Shown piece after piece: positions 1-9,285 of a DNA stretch of 61,614 nt (its first letter is position 1; each line of letters begins with the position of its first letter). A program made the position numbers and the translations under genes. The DNA is from CAZZEX01 sp964653285 (GTDB lineage: Bacteria; Chloroflexota; Anaerolineae; B4-G1), in contig CAZZEX010000020.1 in the NCBI GenBank assembly GCA_964653285.1, positions 1-61,614 of the forward strand, read 5' to 3'. Under the pieces are notes generated by a model. It did not search any database, was not told the DNA's origin, and worked only from the letters and a program-made list of their open reading frames with translations.

Positions 1-2
1 CA

Positions 3-314
3 CGGCACCGCAACCTGCCCAGTCTGCGCGCCAAAGAGCCGCACCCGTTGGCCGAGATGCACCCAACGACAGCAGCGGAATACGACATCGAGAATGGGGA
101 TCGGATCGTCATCGAGAGTTTGCGGGGCAGTATCGAAGTACAGGTCAGTGTTACCGAGACGATGCGCCCCGGCGTGGTCGGCCTGTTACACGGGTGGAGA
201 GAGGCAAACGTCAATCTCCTGACGGACCATGCCAACTGTGACCCGATCGTTGCCTCTCCCCCCTTACGGGCTAGCCTGTGCCGCGTGAGGAAAGGCAGTT
301 TGCAGGACCATTGA
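3..314 (+). CDS. Molybdopterin oxidoreductase, C-terminal end (partial)
   Basis: The frame is open from the window edge to a TGA at 312-314, so only the last 103 residues are seen. The stretch RNLPSLRAKEPHPLAEMHP, followed by an ENGDRIVIES segment and an HGW motif, is typical of the molybdopterin dinucleotide-binding domain that closes DMSO-reductase-family enzymes. The electron donor and substrate cannot be told from this fragment. The internal TTG at 48 and ATG at 57 are not starts, because homology continues upstream of them. An ABC importer follows 27 bases later and may be co-transcribed. Confidence 0.8.
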   Translation, partial: RHRNLPSLRAKEPHPLAEMHPTTAAEYDIENGDRIVIESLRGSIEVQVSVTETMRPGVVGLLHGWREANVNLLTDHANCDPIVASPPLRASLCRVRKGSLQDH

Positions 315-341
315 GGGCCCGATCCCTTAAGGAGACAGGAG

Positions 342-1376
342 ATGACTGAAATCATTCTACGACGCCTGGGTTTCATGCTGCTCACGATGTTCATCGTATC
401 CATGACGATCTTTGTGATCAGCGAAGTTGTGCCCATAGACGTAGCGCGGAACATTCTGGGGCAATTCGCGACAGAAGAGACGGTGGCGGCTCTGCGTGAA
501 CAGTTGGGCTTGAATTGCCCAACATCCGCGCGGTACGTGATCTGGCTGATCGGTGACGATTGGGTACCGCCGGCACGTGAACTCCTTGGAGGAGAAGACC
601 TGCTTCCGTCCGGTTGCACACCGGAGGGATTGGATCGCGCTGGTTTTGTCCGGGGCGACATGGGCGTTTCGACTCGAACTGGAGCTCTTGTCGCTCCATA
701 CCTGTTGCGGCGTCTGAAGAGCTCACTCATTTTGGCTGGCATTGCCTTTGTGATGATTATGCCGCTCTCTTTGTTGTTCGGGGTTTTGGCTGGCCTGAAA
801 GAAGGTGAATTCCTGGACCATTTCATCTCTATCACAAGCATAGTGACCACTTCCTCACCGTCATTCGCTGTGGGAGTGATTCTCATCGTGATCTTTGCCT
901 TATGGCTTGGCTGGCTTCCGGGCATAAGCGCGTTGATGACGGAGGCCTCAGCTTTTGAGAGCCCTGCCAAACTGGCGATGCCGATCATGGTGCTATTCTT
1001 TGCGGAGGCCGGTTACGTGGCCCGTATGACACGGGCCAGCATGATCGACGTAATGTGCCAGCCCTACATCCGCACAGCGATTCTCAAAGGGTTGCCCCAT
1101 TGGGAGGTTGTTTTCAAGCATGCACTACGCAACGCACTTCTGGCGCCCATCACCGTCATTACGCTGCACATCAACTGGCTCATTGGAGGTGTGGTAGTGG
1201 TGGAGATGCTGTTCGGCTTCCCTGGGCTGGGAAGTGCACTGCTTGAAGCGTCTCTCAACAAGGATCTCTACGTGATTGAGGCTGGTGCCCTATTGATGAC
1301 TTTTGTGGCCACATCCACGCAACTTCTGTCGGATATCATATATGTATATCTGAACCCGCGCATCCGCTACTCTTAG
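342..1376 (+). CDS. Oligopeptide/dipeptide-type ABC transporter permease (DppB/OppB family)
   Basis: A 344-residue inner-membrane permease. The N-terminal membrane segment (about residues 8-30) is followed by a long extracytoplasmic loop holding two cysteines (near 59 and 92) and the family motif GDMGVS (106-110 region). Further hydrophobic segments cover 128-150, 172-195, 212-222 and the C-terminus. The cytoplasmic EAA loop that contacts the ATPase lies at about 243-268. The ATG is preceded by AAGGAGA. It starts a three-gene transporter set with the next two genes; no solute-binding protein is in view, so it may lie upstream of the window. The substrate is unknown; a peptide, opine or methylated amine would all fit the neighbours. 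Confidence 0.9.
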   Translation: MTEIILRRLGFMLLTMFIVSMTIFVISEVVPIDVARNILGQFATEETVAALREQLGLNCPTSARYVIWLIGDDWVPPARELLGGEDLLPSGCTPEGLDRAGFVRGDMGVSTRTGALVAPYLLRRLKSSLILAGIAFVMIMPLSLLFGVLAGLKEGEFLDHFISITSIVTTSSPSFAVGVILIVIFALWLGWLPGISALMTEASAFESPAKLAMPIMVLFFAEAGYVARMTRASMIDVMCQPYIRTAILKGLPHWEVVFKHALRNALLAPITVITLHINWLIGGVVVVEMLFGFPGLGSALLEASLNKDLYVIEAGALLMTFVATSTQLLSDIIYVYLNPRIRYS

Positions 1377-1415
1377 GAATAGGATTCGAAAGCGCTTGTC
1401 GAGGAGGGAGCTTCA

Positions 1416-2285
1416 ATGACTGATCGGCAGGACATGAATTGGATTTGCAATCAATGGCGAAAGTTACGCACGAGTCGAGTCGCGTTTCTCCTTGAGTCCA
1501 ATCTAGCCCTGATCGGGTTATCCATAGTGATCCTCTGGATCGTCGTGGCAATCTTGGCACCTCTGCTTGCGCCTTATGCACCCAACGACATAACTGGCGA
1601 AAGCAATGGAGCGCCCTCAATGACACACCCTATGGGTACCGATCATTTGGGGCGCGATGTGTTCAGTCGCCTGCTCTATGGTAGCCGTTCCATTTTGCTC
1701 TTGGCTCCCTTTTCTGTGCTCTGTGCCGTGATGATGGGTATAACCTTAGGCTTAACGGCTGGATTCTTTGGAGGGATTGTGGATGAGGTAATGATGCGCA
1801 TTCTCGATGCTGTCATGGCCTTTCCGGTGCTGCTGCTCTACATGATCATCATTGCTGCTGTTGGTGCATCTGCGATCAACGTCGTCATTGCTATTACGAT
1901 CGGTGGCACCCCCGGCATCACGCGCATTGTCCGCAGTCTCGCCCTGGATGTGCGTAGCCGCGGGTTCGTGCAGGCAGCCCGACTGCGGGGTGAGTCACCG
2001 CTCTACATTATGTTCCGGGAGATCCTGCCCAACTGTCTTGGTCCGCTGATCGTGGACACTTGTCTTCGGGTAGGGTATGCCACGTTTGCGATTGGTACGC
2101 TAGGCTTCCTGGGCCTCGGTTTACCACCACCCGATCCGGACTGGGGCCGTATGGTTGCAGAGGGTCGTGTTTGGATCTTGACTGCCCCTTGGATTGTTCT
2201 TTTCCCATCATTGGCGATCTCAAGCCTGGTGGTAGGGCTGAACCTGTTCGCCGACGGCCTGAGTGAAGCATCGCGGCGTATATAG
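1416..2285 (+). CDS. Oligopeptide/dipeptide-type ABC transporter permease (DppC/OppC family)
   Basis: A 289-residue partner permease. It has the DppC-type N-terminus with one membrane segment (about 29-52), then the family signature MGTDHLGRDVFSRLLYG at about 70-87, several membrane segments and the EAA loop in FVQAARLRGESPLYIMFREI. The conserved LGFLGLGLPPPDPDWG near the end is also typical. ATG is preceded by GAGGAGG. The gap to the first permease is 39 bases and the next gene begins about 25 bases downstream of its stop, so the set forms one operon. It pairs with the first permease to form the membrane pore. Confidence 0.92.
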   Translation: MTDRQDMNWICNQWRKLRTSRVAFLLESNLALIGLSIVILWIVVAILAPLLAPYAPNDITGESNGAPSMTHPMGTDHLGRDVFSRLLYGSRSILLLAPFSVLCAVMMGITLGLTAGFFGGIVDEVMMRILDAVMAFPVLLLYMIIIAAVGASAINVVIAITIGGTPGITRIVRSLALDVRSRGFVQAARLRGESPLYIMFREILPNCLGPLIVDTCLRVGYATFAIGTLGFLGLGLPPPDPDWGRMVAEGRVWILTAPWIVLFPSLAISSLVVGLNLFADGLSEASRRI

Positions 2286-2310
2286 CGCTGTACCTGTGAG
2301 GAGGATAGAA

Positions 2311-4389
2311 GTGGATCGGATTGCGGAGGAACGCGTTTTGGTGGTGGAGAGTCTCAGAGTCTCCTACGAAACTCGCAGGGGTGATGTGAAGGCTGTGCGG
2401 GATGTTTCGTTCAAGATAAAGCGAGGCGAGGCATTGGGCTTAGTCGGGGAGTCAGGTTGTGGGAAGAGCACTACGGCTATGGCCATAATGGGCTATCTGA
2501 GTTCCAACGGCAGAGTGGATGGCGGCCGGGTACTGTTCCAGGGTGAGAACCTGGTGGGGAAGACTGACAAAGAACTGCAGCCCATTCGCGGCAAGAGGAT
2601 CGCTATGGTCTACCAGGATCCTATGACGACGCTTAATCCATCAATCAGAATCGGAGATCAACTCAACGAGGTACTGGTGGTGCACGAGGGCCTCACGAAG
2701 CGTGAGGCCCACGAGCGCTGTATCGAGATGTTGAAGAAGGTACAGATGCCTGATCCCGGGCAGATGATGAAGCGCTATCCCCACGAGATCTCCGGTGGGC
2801 AGCAGCAGCGGGTAGTCATCGCCATGTCCCTTCTTTGCAACCCGGCCTTGTTAATCATGGACGAGCCGACCACCGGTCTAGATGTGACCGTGGAGGCGAC
2901 GGTCCTGGATCTGGTCAGGGCGCTGCGCAACGAGTTTGACTCCGCCCTTCTCTACATCAGTCACAACCTGGGGGTAATTGCTCGCGTCTGTGACCGGATT
3001 GGGGTGATGTATTGCGGCGAGTTATTGGAAGAGGGGAGGGTGGAGGATATTTTCCTGAACCCCTTACACCCTTACACGAAGAGCTTGCTAGGTTGCATTC
3101 CCAGTGTCGGCACAAGTAAGACGGTAGTTCCGCTGCGCCCGATCCCTGGGCGAGTTCCTGCGCTGAATGCACTGCCCGCTGGTTGCGTATTCGAGCCTCG
3201 CTGTGGTTATTCCGAAGAGCGGTGTCGGGAAGTTCATCCTCCACTTGTGACTATAGAAGGCGACCGGTCTGTGCGGTGCGCCAGGTGGGAAGGCATGGGT
3301 GAGATGGTTACCTCAGTAAGCGATGACTTAGCCGTCAGCCTGACTGTTCGGGACAAACGGGAGGACACAGAGCCGCTCCTGAGTTTGTCTCATCTCAAGA
3401 CCTTCTACACCGATAAGCCGTCTTGGATTGGGCGCTTGGTCGCAGGGAAAAAGGAGCAGTGCGTCAAGGCCGTGGACGATGTTTCTGTGGACCTGGAATC
3501 GCAGACGATTCTGGGGGTTGTTGGGGAAAGTGGCTGTGGAAAAACATCCCTGGCAAAAACCATCGTGGGGCTGATTGCACCAACCGAAGGCAGGATCGAG
3601 TTTCTGGGTGTAGATGTTTCGAAGATAGTGGAAAAACGACCTGGTGGAATACGCAAGGAACTCCAAATGGTGTTTCAAAACCCGGATTCCACTTTGAATC
3701 CGACCCAATCGGTGCGGCAAATCATCGCCCGTCCCTTGCAAATCTCCCACACTGTGGTGCGCTCGCAGATCCAAGAGGAGGTGTGCCGATTGCTGGATGT
3801 AGTGAATCTGGACGAAAGTTACCTTGGTAGTCGCCCGACGCACATGAGCGGTGGGGAGAAACAGCGTGTGGCCATCGCCAGAGCCATCGCGAGCAGGCCG
3901 GAACTTGTGGTCTGCGACGAGCCGGTGTCATCGCTGGATGTATCGGTTCAGGGTGCTGTCCTCAACACGCTGCTCGATATACAGAGGGTGTATAAGACAA
4001 GTCTTTTGTTCATCTCGCACGACTTGAGTGTGGTGCGTTACCTATGCGACGTTATTGTCGTTATGTATCTGGGCAAAGTATGCGAAATCGGACCCGGGGA
4101 AGCTCTCTTTACGCCGCCTTACCATCCTTATACTGAGGCCCTGCTCTCTGCGGTGCCTGTACCGGATCCTACGGTGAAGCAGGCTCGCATCCGACTGGAG
4201 GGATCTGTGCCTAGCGCATTGAATCCTCCGACTGGGTGCCGCTTTCACACGCGTTGTCCTCGCAAAGTTGGCGAGATCTGTGAGATGACCGAGCCTCCCG
4301 CTCAGTTAGTCAGTGAAGGGCACGTCATCTATTGTCACATCCCTCTCGGACATCTCCGGCAGGTTAAGCCGGTAATCCATGGGGAATAG
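2311..4389 (+). CDS. Fused dipeptide ABC transporter ATP-binding protein (DppD-DppF type)
   Basis: A 692-residue protein carrying two complete ABC ATPases in tandem. Half one has Walker A GESGCGKS (46-53), signature SGGQQQR and Walker B LLIMDEP; half two has Walker A GESGCGKT, signature SGGEKQR and VVCDEP. Each half ends with the cysteine-rich oligopeptide-transporter extension (CVFEPRCGYSEERC and CRFHTRCP). I chose GTG at 2311 because GAGGAGG lies directly upstream; the in-frame ATG at 2263 is inside the previous gene and has no ribosome site. The family is usually encoded as two separate genes, and the fusion fixes a 1:1 ratio of the two ATPases. It powers the two permeases encoded before it. 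Confidence 0.9.
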   Translation: MDRIAEERVLVVESLRVSYETRRGDVKAVRDVSFKIKRGEALGLVGESGCGKSTTAMAIMGYLSSNGRVDGGRVLFQGENLVGKTDKELQPIRGKRIAMVYQDPMTTLNPSIRIGDQLNEVLVVHEGLTKREAHERCIEMLKKVQMPDPGQMMKRYPHEISGGQQQRVVIAMSLLCNPALLIMDEPTTGLDVTVEATVLDLVRALRNEFDSALLYISHNLGVIARVCDRIGVMYCGELLEEGRVEDIFLNPLHPYTKSLLGCIPSVGTSKTVVPLRPIPGRVPALNALPAGCVFEPRCGYSEERCREVHPPLVTIEGDRSVRCARWEGMGEMVTSVSDDLAVSLTVRDKREDTEPLLSLSHLKTFYTDKPSWIGRLVAGKKEQCVKAVDDVSVDLESQTILGVVGESGCGKTSLAKTIVGLIAPTEGRIEFLGVDVSKIVEKRPGGIRKELQMVFQNPDSTLNPTQSVRQIIARPLQISHTVVRSQIQEEVCRLLDVVNLDESYLGSRPTHMSGGEKQRVAIARAIASRPELVVCDEPVSSLDVSVQGAVLNTLLDIQRVYKTSLLFISHDLSVVRYLCDVIVVMYLGKVCEIGPGEALFTPPYHPYTEALLSAVPVPDPTVKQARIRLEGSVPSALNPPTGCRFHTRCPRKVGEICEMTEPPAQLVSEGHVIYCHIPLGHLRQVKPVIHGE

Positions 4390-4429
4390 GTCCAAATGAG
4401 GTCTGCTGCTAATATAAGGGGGCATCATT

Positions 4430-5893
4430 ATGAGCACGCTCCATGACCGATACAGCACATACCGGTCCGTCGTGTTCCGTAGCCTGACCGACGATCAGAT
4501 CGCCCGGCTGCACGAGGCCAGCCTGGAGATTATGGCGCGGACGGGGATGCGTTTCTACGATCAGGAAGCGCTCGACCTGTTCGAGAAAGCCGGGGCCGAT
4601 GTTTCTGACGGCAACCTGGTGCGCATCCCGCCTCATCTGGTGGAGTGGGCGCTACGGACTGTGCCCAAGAGCATCACCATCTATGATCGTGACGGCCGGC
4701 GAGCGATGGCCCTGGGCGGCTACCGTAGTTACTTTGGCGTTGGCTCCGACTGCAAGTATATCTATAGCCCGTACACCGGAGAGCGCCGCCAGGCCGTGCT
4801 GGACGACGTGGTCAACGGCGTGCGTCTGGTGGATGCCTTGCCCAATCTGGACTTCGTGATGTCTATGTTCATGCCGGCCGACGTGCCGGTGGAGACTTAT
4901 GAGCGTCATCAGATGGAGGTCATGCTGCGAGAGACCCGCAAGCCTATCGTCTTCGTCGGTCTTGACGCGACCAGCACTGTCGACGCCGTAGGGATGGCCG
5001 TGGCTGTGGCTGGTGGGCTGGAATCGCTCCAACGTTATCCGTTCGTCATCAACTACGTCAATCCAACCTCGGCCTTCAAGCACGACCAGGAGGGCGTGCA
5101 AAGGTTGTTCTTCGCCGCTGAGCGTAATCTGCCCACCATCTACGTGCCGGTCGACTATCGCGGGATGACCGCGCCTGTGACTATAGCGGGGGCAATGGCC
5201 CTGAGCAATGCCGGGCAACTGGCCGGGCTGGTGCTGTCGCAACTCAAACGCGAGGGCTCGCCTTTCATCTGGGGCGCTGCCGGTGGCAGTACGCTGGATA
5301 TGCGCTCAATGGTCGCCAGTTATGCCGCCCCCGACAGAGGGCTCTTCGGCTGTGACCTGGCGCATCACTACGGTGTACCCATTTTCGGTACGGCTGGCTG
5401 CAGCGACGCAAAGGTGTTCGATGCCCAGGCGGCAGCGGAGGCAGCCGTGTCTCTGTTCGCCAACGTTGTCACCGGGATTAACTTGATCCACGACATTGGC
5501 TACCTTGATTGCGCCACGACCGGATCGTTGGAGTTGGTCGTCTTCTGTGACGAACTCATCGGTTGGATCAGACGTTACCTGCGAGGGCAACTGGAGATAA
5601 GTGAGGAGACGCTGGCTCTGGATCTGATTCACGAGGTCGGTCCCGACGGCAGCTTTCTGGAGACAGGACACACCTTGCGCCATTGCCGGGAGGATTGGCT
5701 TCCCAATCTTCTGGACCGGCGCGACTACAATAACTGGGTAGCGGCTGGCGCCACCACGCTGCAGGAACGCGCGAACCAAAGAGTGCGGGAAATACTGGAG
5801 ACTCATCGCCCCAAGCCATTGCCCGACGAGGTTCAGCGACAGGTTAAGGCCATCACCCAACACGCCGACGCGGAGGCCAGGAGGACAGCGTAG
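4430..5893 (+). CDS. MttB-family methyltransferase (trimethylamine methyltransferase superfamily, non-pyrrolysine)
   Basis: A 487-residue TIM-barrel methyltransferase of the MttB superfamily, recognised from the N-terminal LTDDQIARLHEASLEIMARTGM and the GAAGGSTLDMRS and HDIGYLDCATTGSLE segments. The archaeal enzyme uses an in-frame amber codon for pyrrolysine; here the frame is continuous with no internal TAG, so this is a non-pyrrolysine member. Characterised members of that class demethylate glycine betaine or related quaternary amines and pass the methyl to a corrinoid protein. The next gene encodes exactly such a protein, and an ABC importer precedes it, so uptake and demethylation of a methylated amine is likely. 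The true substrate cannot be read from sequence. Confidence 0.88.
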   Translation: MSTLHDRYSTYRSVVFRSLTDDQIARLHEASLEIMARTGMRFYDQEALDLFEKAGADVSDGNLVRIPPHLVEWALRTVPKSITIYDRDGRRAMALGGYRSYFGVGSDCKYIYSPYTGERRQAVLDDVVNGVRLVDALPNLDFVMSMFMPADVPVETYERHQMEVMLRETRKPIVFVGLDATSTVDAVGMAVAVAGGLESLQRYPFVINYVNPTSAFKHDQEGVQRLFFAAERNLPTIYVPVDYRGMTAPVTIAGAMALSNAGQLAGLVLSQLKREGSPFIWGAAGGSTLDMRSMVASYAAPDRGLFGCDLAHHYGVPIFGTAGCSDAKVFDAQAAAEAAVSLFANVVTGINLIHDIGYLDCATTGSLELVVFCDELIGWIRRYLRGQLEISEETLALDLIHEVGPDGSFLETGHTLRHCREDWLPNLLDRRDYNNWVAAGATTLQERANQRVREILETHRPKPLPDEVQRQVKAITQHADAEARRTA

Positions 5894-5982
5894 CGCTGCC
5901 GTGTATCTTGGCATGGTAGGCTTATTGGTCGCTTGCTCGTTGAGCGACTGAACATCCAAACATGACCAGGAGGTTCAAAGAA

Positions 5983-6618
5983 ATGGCGGACATTCTGCAG
6001 AAAATCGCCTCGAAACTGTATCAAGGCGAAGAAGAGGAGGTTGCCGAACTGGTGCAGCAGGTGCTGGATCAGGGCATGGATCCCCAGGAGATTCTGTCCG
6101 GCGGCCTGATCGCCGGCATGGACGAGGTGGGTAGGGATTTCAAGGCTGGCGATCTATTCGTGCCCGAGGTGCTCATAGCAGCCCGGGCTATGCATGCCGG
6201 TATGAACGTGCTGCGACCGCTGCTGGCGGAGAGTGATGTACCCACCGCAGGCAGGTATCTCATTGGCACGGTGAAGGGCGACCTGCACGATATCGGCAAG
6301 AATCTGGTCAAGATGATGCTGGAGGGCGCTGGCTTTGAGACGATTGACCTGGGGGCGGACACGAAGCCGGATGCCTTCGTGGACGCCGTGCGCGAGCACC
6401 AGCCCAAGATCGTAGGGATGAGTGCTCTGCTGACCACGACGATGGTCAATATGAAAACCACTATTGAGGCGCTGGAGGAGGCGGGGCTGCGCCATACGGT
6501 CAAGATCATGGTCGGTGGCGCACCGGTGACAGAGGCGTTTGCCGAGGAGATCGGTGCCGATGCGTATGCCTCCGATGCGGCCAGTGCCGTGGAGGTCGCC
6601 CGGAGCCTGGTCGCATAG
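5983..6618 (+). CDS. Methyltransferase corrinoid protein (MttC/MtbC type)
   Basis: A 211-residue cobalamin-binding protein. Residues 1-85 form the helical B12-binding cap and the rest a Rossmann-like B12 domain with the base-off/His-on motif DLHDIG, where the histidine ligates cobalt, followed by GGAPVTEAFAEEIGADAY. It accepts the methyl group from the MttB-like enzyme encoded 89 bases upstream. ATG 5983 is chosen because AGGAGG lies at 5968-5973; the in-frame ATG at 5962 would place the ribosome site inside the gene. Spontaneous oxidation of the cobalt needs a reductive activator; the only one in this window is a pseudogene (27.0-28.0 kb). Confidence 0.92.
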   Translation: MADILQKIASKLYQGEEEEVAELVQQVLDQGMDPQEILSGGLIAGMDEVGRDFKAGDLFVPEVLIAARAMHAGMNVLRPLLAESDVPTAGRYLIGTVKGDLHDIGKNLVKMMLEGAGFETIDLGADTKPDAFVDAVREHQPKIVGMSALLTTTMVNMKTTIEALEEAGLRHTVKIMVGGAPVTEAFAEEIGADAYASDAASAVEVARSLVA

Positions 6619-6720
6619 GTTGAACATCATTCCTACAAGGTTTGGACGAGCTCGCCATCTGTCATGCCCGCGAGTGGATCGCGGACACAAATTTGGATCT
6701 ACTAAGTCTCTCGACCAACT

Positions 6721-7530
6721 ATGAAAAACTCTCCATCCGTCAAGACGGTTGACCGCCTGGTCAGGATTCTGGACTGTTTCACGCCGGACCGGCCGACCTG
6801 GTCCCTGACAGGGCTCAGCACGCACCTCGGGCTCCCCAAGAGCACGCTTCACCGTTTCCTCGTCAGTCTGGGAATCCATGGAATCCTGCACCGTGACCCC
6901 CGTGACAAGAGATGGGAACTTGGCCTCCGCCTCTTTGCCTGGGGCAGTCTTGCTGCAGAGACCATAGATCTGCGTCATATTGCAAGGCCAGTCATGGGCG
7001 ATCTTGTGGCCGCGACAGAGGAAACGGTCATACTGACGGTCTACCATGGGCAGGAAGTGATCTGCATTGACAAGGTCGAGACCAGCCACTCAGTGCGCAT
7101 GACGTTGAAGGCAGGGACACGCCGGCTGTCTCACGCTGGAGCGTCCTCCAAGATCCTCATGGCATATCTACCGCAGGAGGAGATCCAGGCCATCATCCGA
7201 GACAAGGGGCTGCCGAAACTATGTACCAACACGATCACAGATCCGGATGAACTCATGGCCGAGTTGGCCAGGATTCGGGAGCGCGGGTATGCAAAGAGTT
7301 GTGAGGAGACGGACCAGGGTGCCTGTGGGGTCGCCACGCCGATTTGCGATTGGAAGGGCGACGTAGTAGCAGCCATCGGCATCGCCGGGCCCAAATCCCG
7401 GATCACTGACCAACTGCTTCAGCAGTACGTGACCCTTTGCCGTCAGGCCGCTCGGCGGATTTCGATGCTTCTCGGCGCAGCAATCGCGCCGGAGGGCGAG
7501 GAGCAATCTAATCGCAAGGAGGCTGTTTAA
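6721..7530 (+). CDS. IclR-family transcriptional regulator
   Basis: A 269-residue regulator. Residues 6-68 are the winged helix-turn-helix (KTVDRLVRILDCF, LGLPKSTLHRFLVSL), and from about 85 on the IclR effector domain with the conserved SHAGASSKILMAYLP and RERGYAKSCEE segments. IclR proteins bind aromatic, keto-acid or sugar-acid ligands. It lies after the methyltransferase pair and its stop overlaps the start of the carbamoyltransferase gene by one base (TAATG), so these two are translationally coupled. No clear ribosome site precedes ATG 6721, and I see no defined operator. It most likely controls the flanking catabolic genes. Confidence 0.9.
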   Translation: MKNSPSVKTVDRLVRILDCFTPDRPTWSLTGLSTHLGLPKSTLHRFLVSLGIHGILHRDPRDKRWELGLRLFAWGSLAAETIDLRHIARPVMGDLVAATEETVILTVYHGQEVICIDKVETSHSVRMTLKAGTRRLSHAGASSKILMAYLPQEEIQAIIRDKGLPKLCTNTITDPDELMAELARIRERGYAKSCEETDQGACGVATPICDWKGDVVAAIGIAGPKSRITDQLLQQYVTLCRQAARRISMLLGAAIAPEGEEQSNRKEAV

Positions 7531-8459
7531 TGCTCGATTTCAAGGGTAAGGACATCCTCGACGGAGCGCAGTTCACCCGCGAGGAGATAGAACACATCTT
7601 AGACGTCGCGGAGGACATGCGCGAGCGACTGGAGAAGAACCGCTCGCTGAACATAATGGAGGGATACGTTCTGGGTGCCCTCTTCTTCGAGCCCAGCACC
7701 CGCACGCGGCTCTCGTTCGAGACGGCGATGCACCGGCTGGGTGGGAGCGTGGTGGGATTTGCTTCGGCCGGCACGTCCTCGTCCGCCAAAGGCGAGTCGC
7801 TGGCCGATACCATCCGCAACGTGGATCAGTACGTGGACGTGATCGCGATGCGCCACCCACAGATCGGCTCGGCCAGAATTGCGGCCGAGGTGGCGGAGTC
7901 CCCGGTCATCAACGGTGGCGACGGCGCGGGCCAGCACCCCACCCAGGCGCTGCTCGACCTGTTCACGATCCGCTCGGAGCGAGGCCAGGTGGACGGCAAC
8001 ACCATCACCCTGTGCGGCGACCTCAAGTACGGTCGCACGGTGCACGCGGGCGTGGAACTGTACAAGCATTACGACTGCAAGCTGATCTTTGTCGCGCCGG
8101 ACGCGCTCAAGATGCCGCCGGAGATCACCGCGCGGCTGCGCGACCAGGGCGTCGAGGTGGAGGAGACGACTGACCTGGAAGCAGCGATGGCAGAGGCAAA
8201 CGTCCTGTATATGACCCGCATTCAGAAGGAGCGGTTCGAGGACCCGGCGGAGTACAAGCGGCTCAAGGGCAGTTACATTCTGACGCGGGAGATGGTGGAG
8301 CGGATCAATCCCAACCTGACGATCCTCCACCCTTTGCCGCGTGTGGACGAAATCACCACCGACGTGGACGACTTACCTGGCGCGGCCTACTTCCGCCAAG
8401 CGCGGAACGGGGTATATGTCCGCATGGCCCTGATCGCTTTGGTGACGGGTAGGATGTAG
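7530..8459 (+). CDS. pyrB: Aspartate carbamoyltransferase catalytic subunit
   Basis: A 309-residue transcarbamoylase. The carbamoyl-phosphate loop STRTR is at 56-60, the 80s loop is SSSAKGESLADT, and HPTQALLDLFTI and the C-terminal LHPLPRVDEI are intact. Length and motifs fit PyrB rather than the longer YgeW-type or ornithine enzymes. PyrB makes N-carbamoyl-aspartate in pyrimidine synthesis; here it is isolated from other pyr genes, coupled to an IclR regulator and close to hydroxylases and a dihydropyrimidinase-like gene. A catabolic carbamoyl transfer is therefore possible but unproven. No regulatory PyrI gene is present. Confidence 0.88.
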   Translation: MLDFKGKDILDGAQFTREEIEHILDVAEDMRERLEKNRSLNIMEGYVLGALFFEPSTRTRLSFETAMHRLGGSVVGFASAGTSSSAKGESLADTIRNVDQYVDVIAMRHPQIGSARIAAEVAESPVINGGDGAGQHPTQALLDLFTIRSERGQVDGNTITLCGDLKYGRTVHAGVELYKHYDCKLIFVAPDALKMPPEITARLRDQGVEVEETTDLEAAMAEANVLYMTRIQKERFEDPAEYKRLKGSYILTREMVERINPNLTILHPLPRVDEITTDVDDLPGAAYFRQARNGVYVRMALIALVTGRM

Positions 8460-8502
8460 GAAGCAAGAGACAGGAAGCAAGGGGCAGGAGGCAGAAGGCA
8501 AA
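8460..8502 (+). repeat. Purine-rich tandem oligonucleotide repeat between pyrB and the next gene
   Basis: The gap consists almost wholly of variants of GAAGCAAGAGRCAGG. The last unit (GGAGGCAGAAGGCAAA) also supplies a ribosome-binding-like GGAGG before the next ATG. The same repeat class recurs at 12.8 kb and 15.1 kb, where it is translated. Confidence 0.8.
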
Positions 8503-9150
8503 ATGAATGCAAGATCAACCCTCAAACGCTCTGATTATGAGGATTACCTTGTGTACCTGTACTTCGGGGCGAAGTCTGATTGCTTGTCGAGGTGTATTGA
8601 CAGAGCCTACCTTGACTTTAGCCGCACGCTATGGGGCTTGAGCAAATTGGCGTCTAGAGATAAGAACAAGCTATATGAGCACGCAACAAGTGCGCTAGAG
8701 CAGCAATTCTCCTTCTCTGGCTTGAAAGACGACCTTGCGAGCGTAACAGGTCAAGCAGCGTTCGACAAATGGCATGAAGCCACCTGCCAGCAACTATCCG
8801 CCATCTACAACGAGCACGATTACCATCTCTTCGTCGGGCAGGCACAGAAATGGATTAACATGACCTTCAAGTACATTTTCACTCTGAGCGAGTTGGGTAA
8901 GTATCGGCGCCCTGGTTTGGGGGAAGTGTATCCATTTTGCCATGCACCACTTGACAGGCTCCTTATTCACCGCCTTAGTAAGAAGTATGATATTCCCTGG
9001 CCTCATCAGTGTGCCTGGAGCCGCCTGGATAACTACAACCACTATCTCTGTTACCAGCAGCAGATACGGCAGCGATTTGTACCTGTTCCGCTGGATGTTG
9101 AGTTCTTATTATGGATGGGGAAAGACGTTGAAACTACAGATACGACCTGA
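8503..9150 (+). CDS. Protein of unknown function
   Basis: A 215-residue soluble protein that I do not recognise. It is rich in Tyr, His, Trp and Leu, has no signal peptide and no membrane segment, and looks mostly helical. Visible patterns are an N-terminal DYEDYLVYLYFGAKSDCLSRC, a middle QKWINMTFKYIFTLSELG and a C-terminal segment ending in LLWMGKDVE. Its base composition is clearly more AT-rich than the flanking genes, which suggests later acquisition. GGAGG from the upstream tandem repeat precedes the ATG. Nothing around it points to a function. Confidence 0.6.
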   Translation: MNARSTLKRSDYEDYLVYLYFGAKSDCLSRCIDRAYLDFSRTLWGLSKLASRDKNKLYEHATSALEQQFSFSGLKDDLASVTGQAAFDKWHEATCQQLSAIYNEHDYHLFVGQAQKWINMTFKYIFTLSELGKYRRPGLGEVYPFCHAPLDRLLIHRLSKKYDIPWPHQCAWSRLDNYNHYLCYQQQIRQRFVPVPLDVEFLLWMGKDVETTDTT

Positions 9151-9285
9151 TACAGCCTGGCGAAAATAATCTTCCGGTTATTTGCTCAAAGGGGATCGCC
9201 AGTTCCCCGTCTGAAGTGCTGGTTTTGCCGCATGAGGCTGGGAGCTGACGATCCCTGGCGAGCGCATTAAAGGGAAAAGGGGGTT

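Noticed and set aside
9151..9285. Gap before the first Mo-hydroxylase gene as a possible MITE (GATCGCCAG and CTGGCGAG arms)
   Set aside because: The arms are short and imperfect, there is no target duplication and no second copy in the window.
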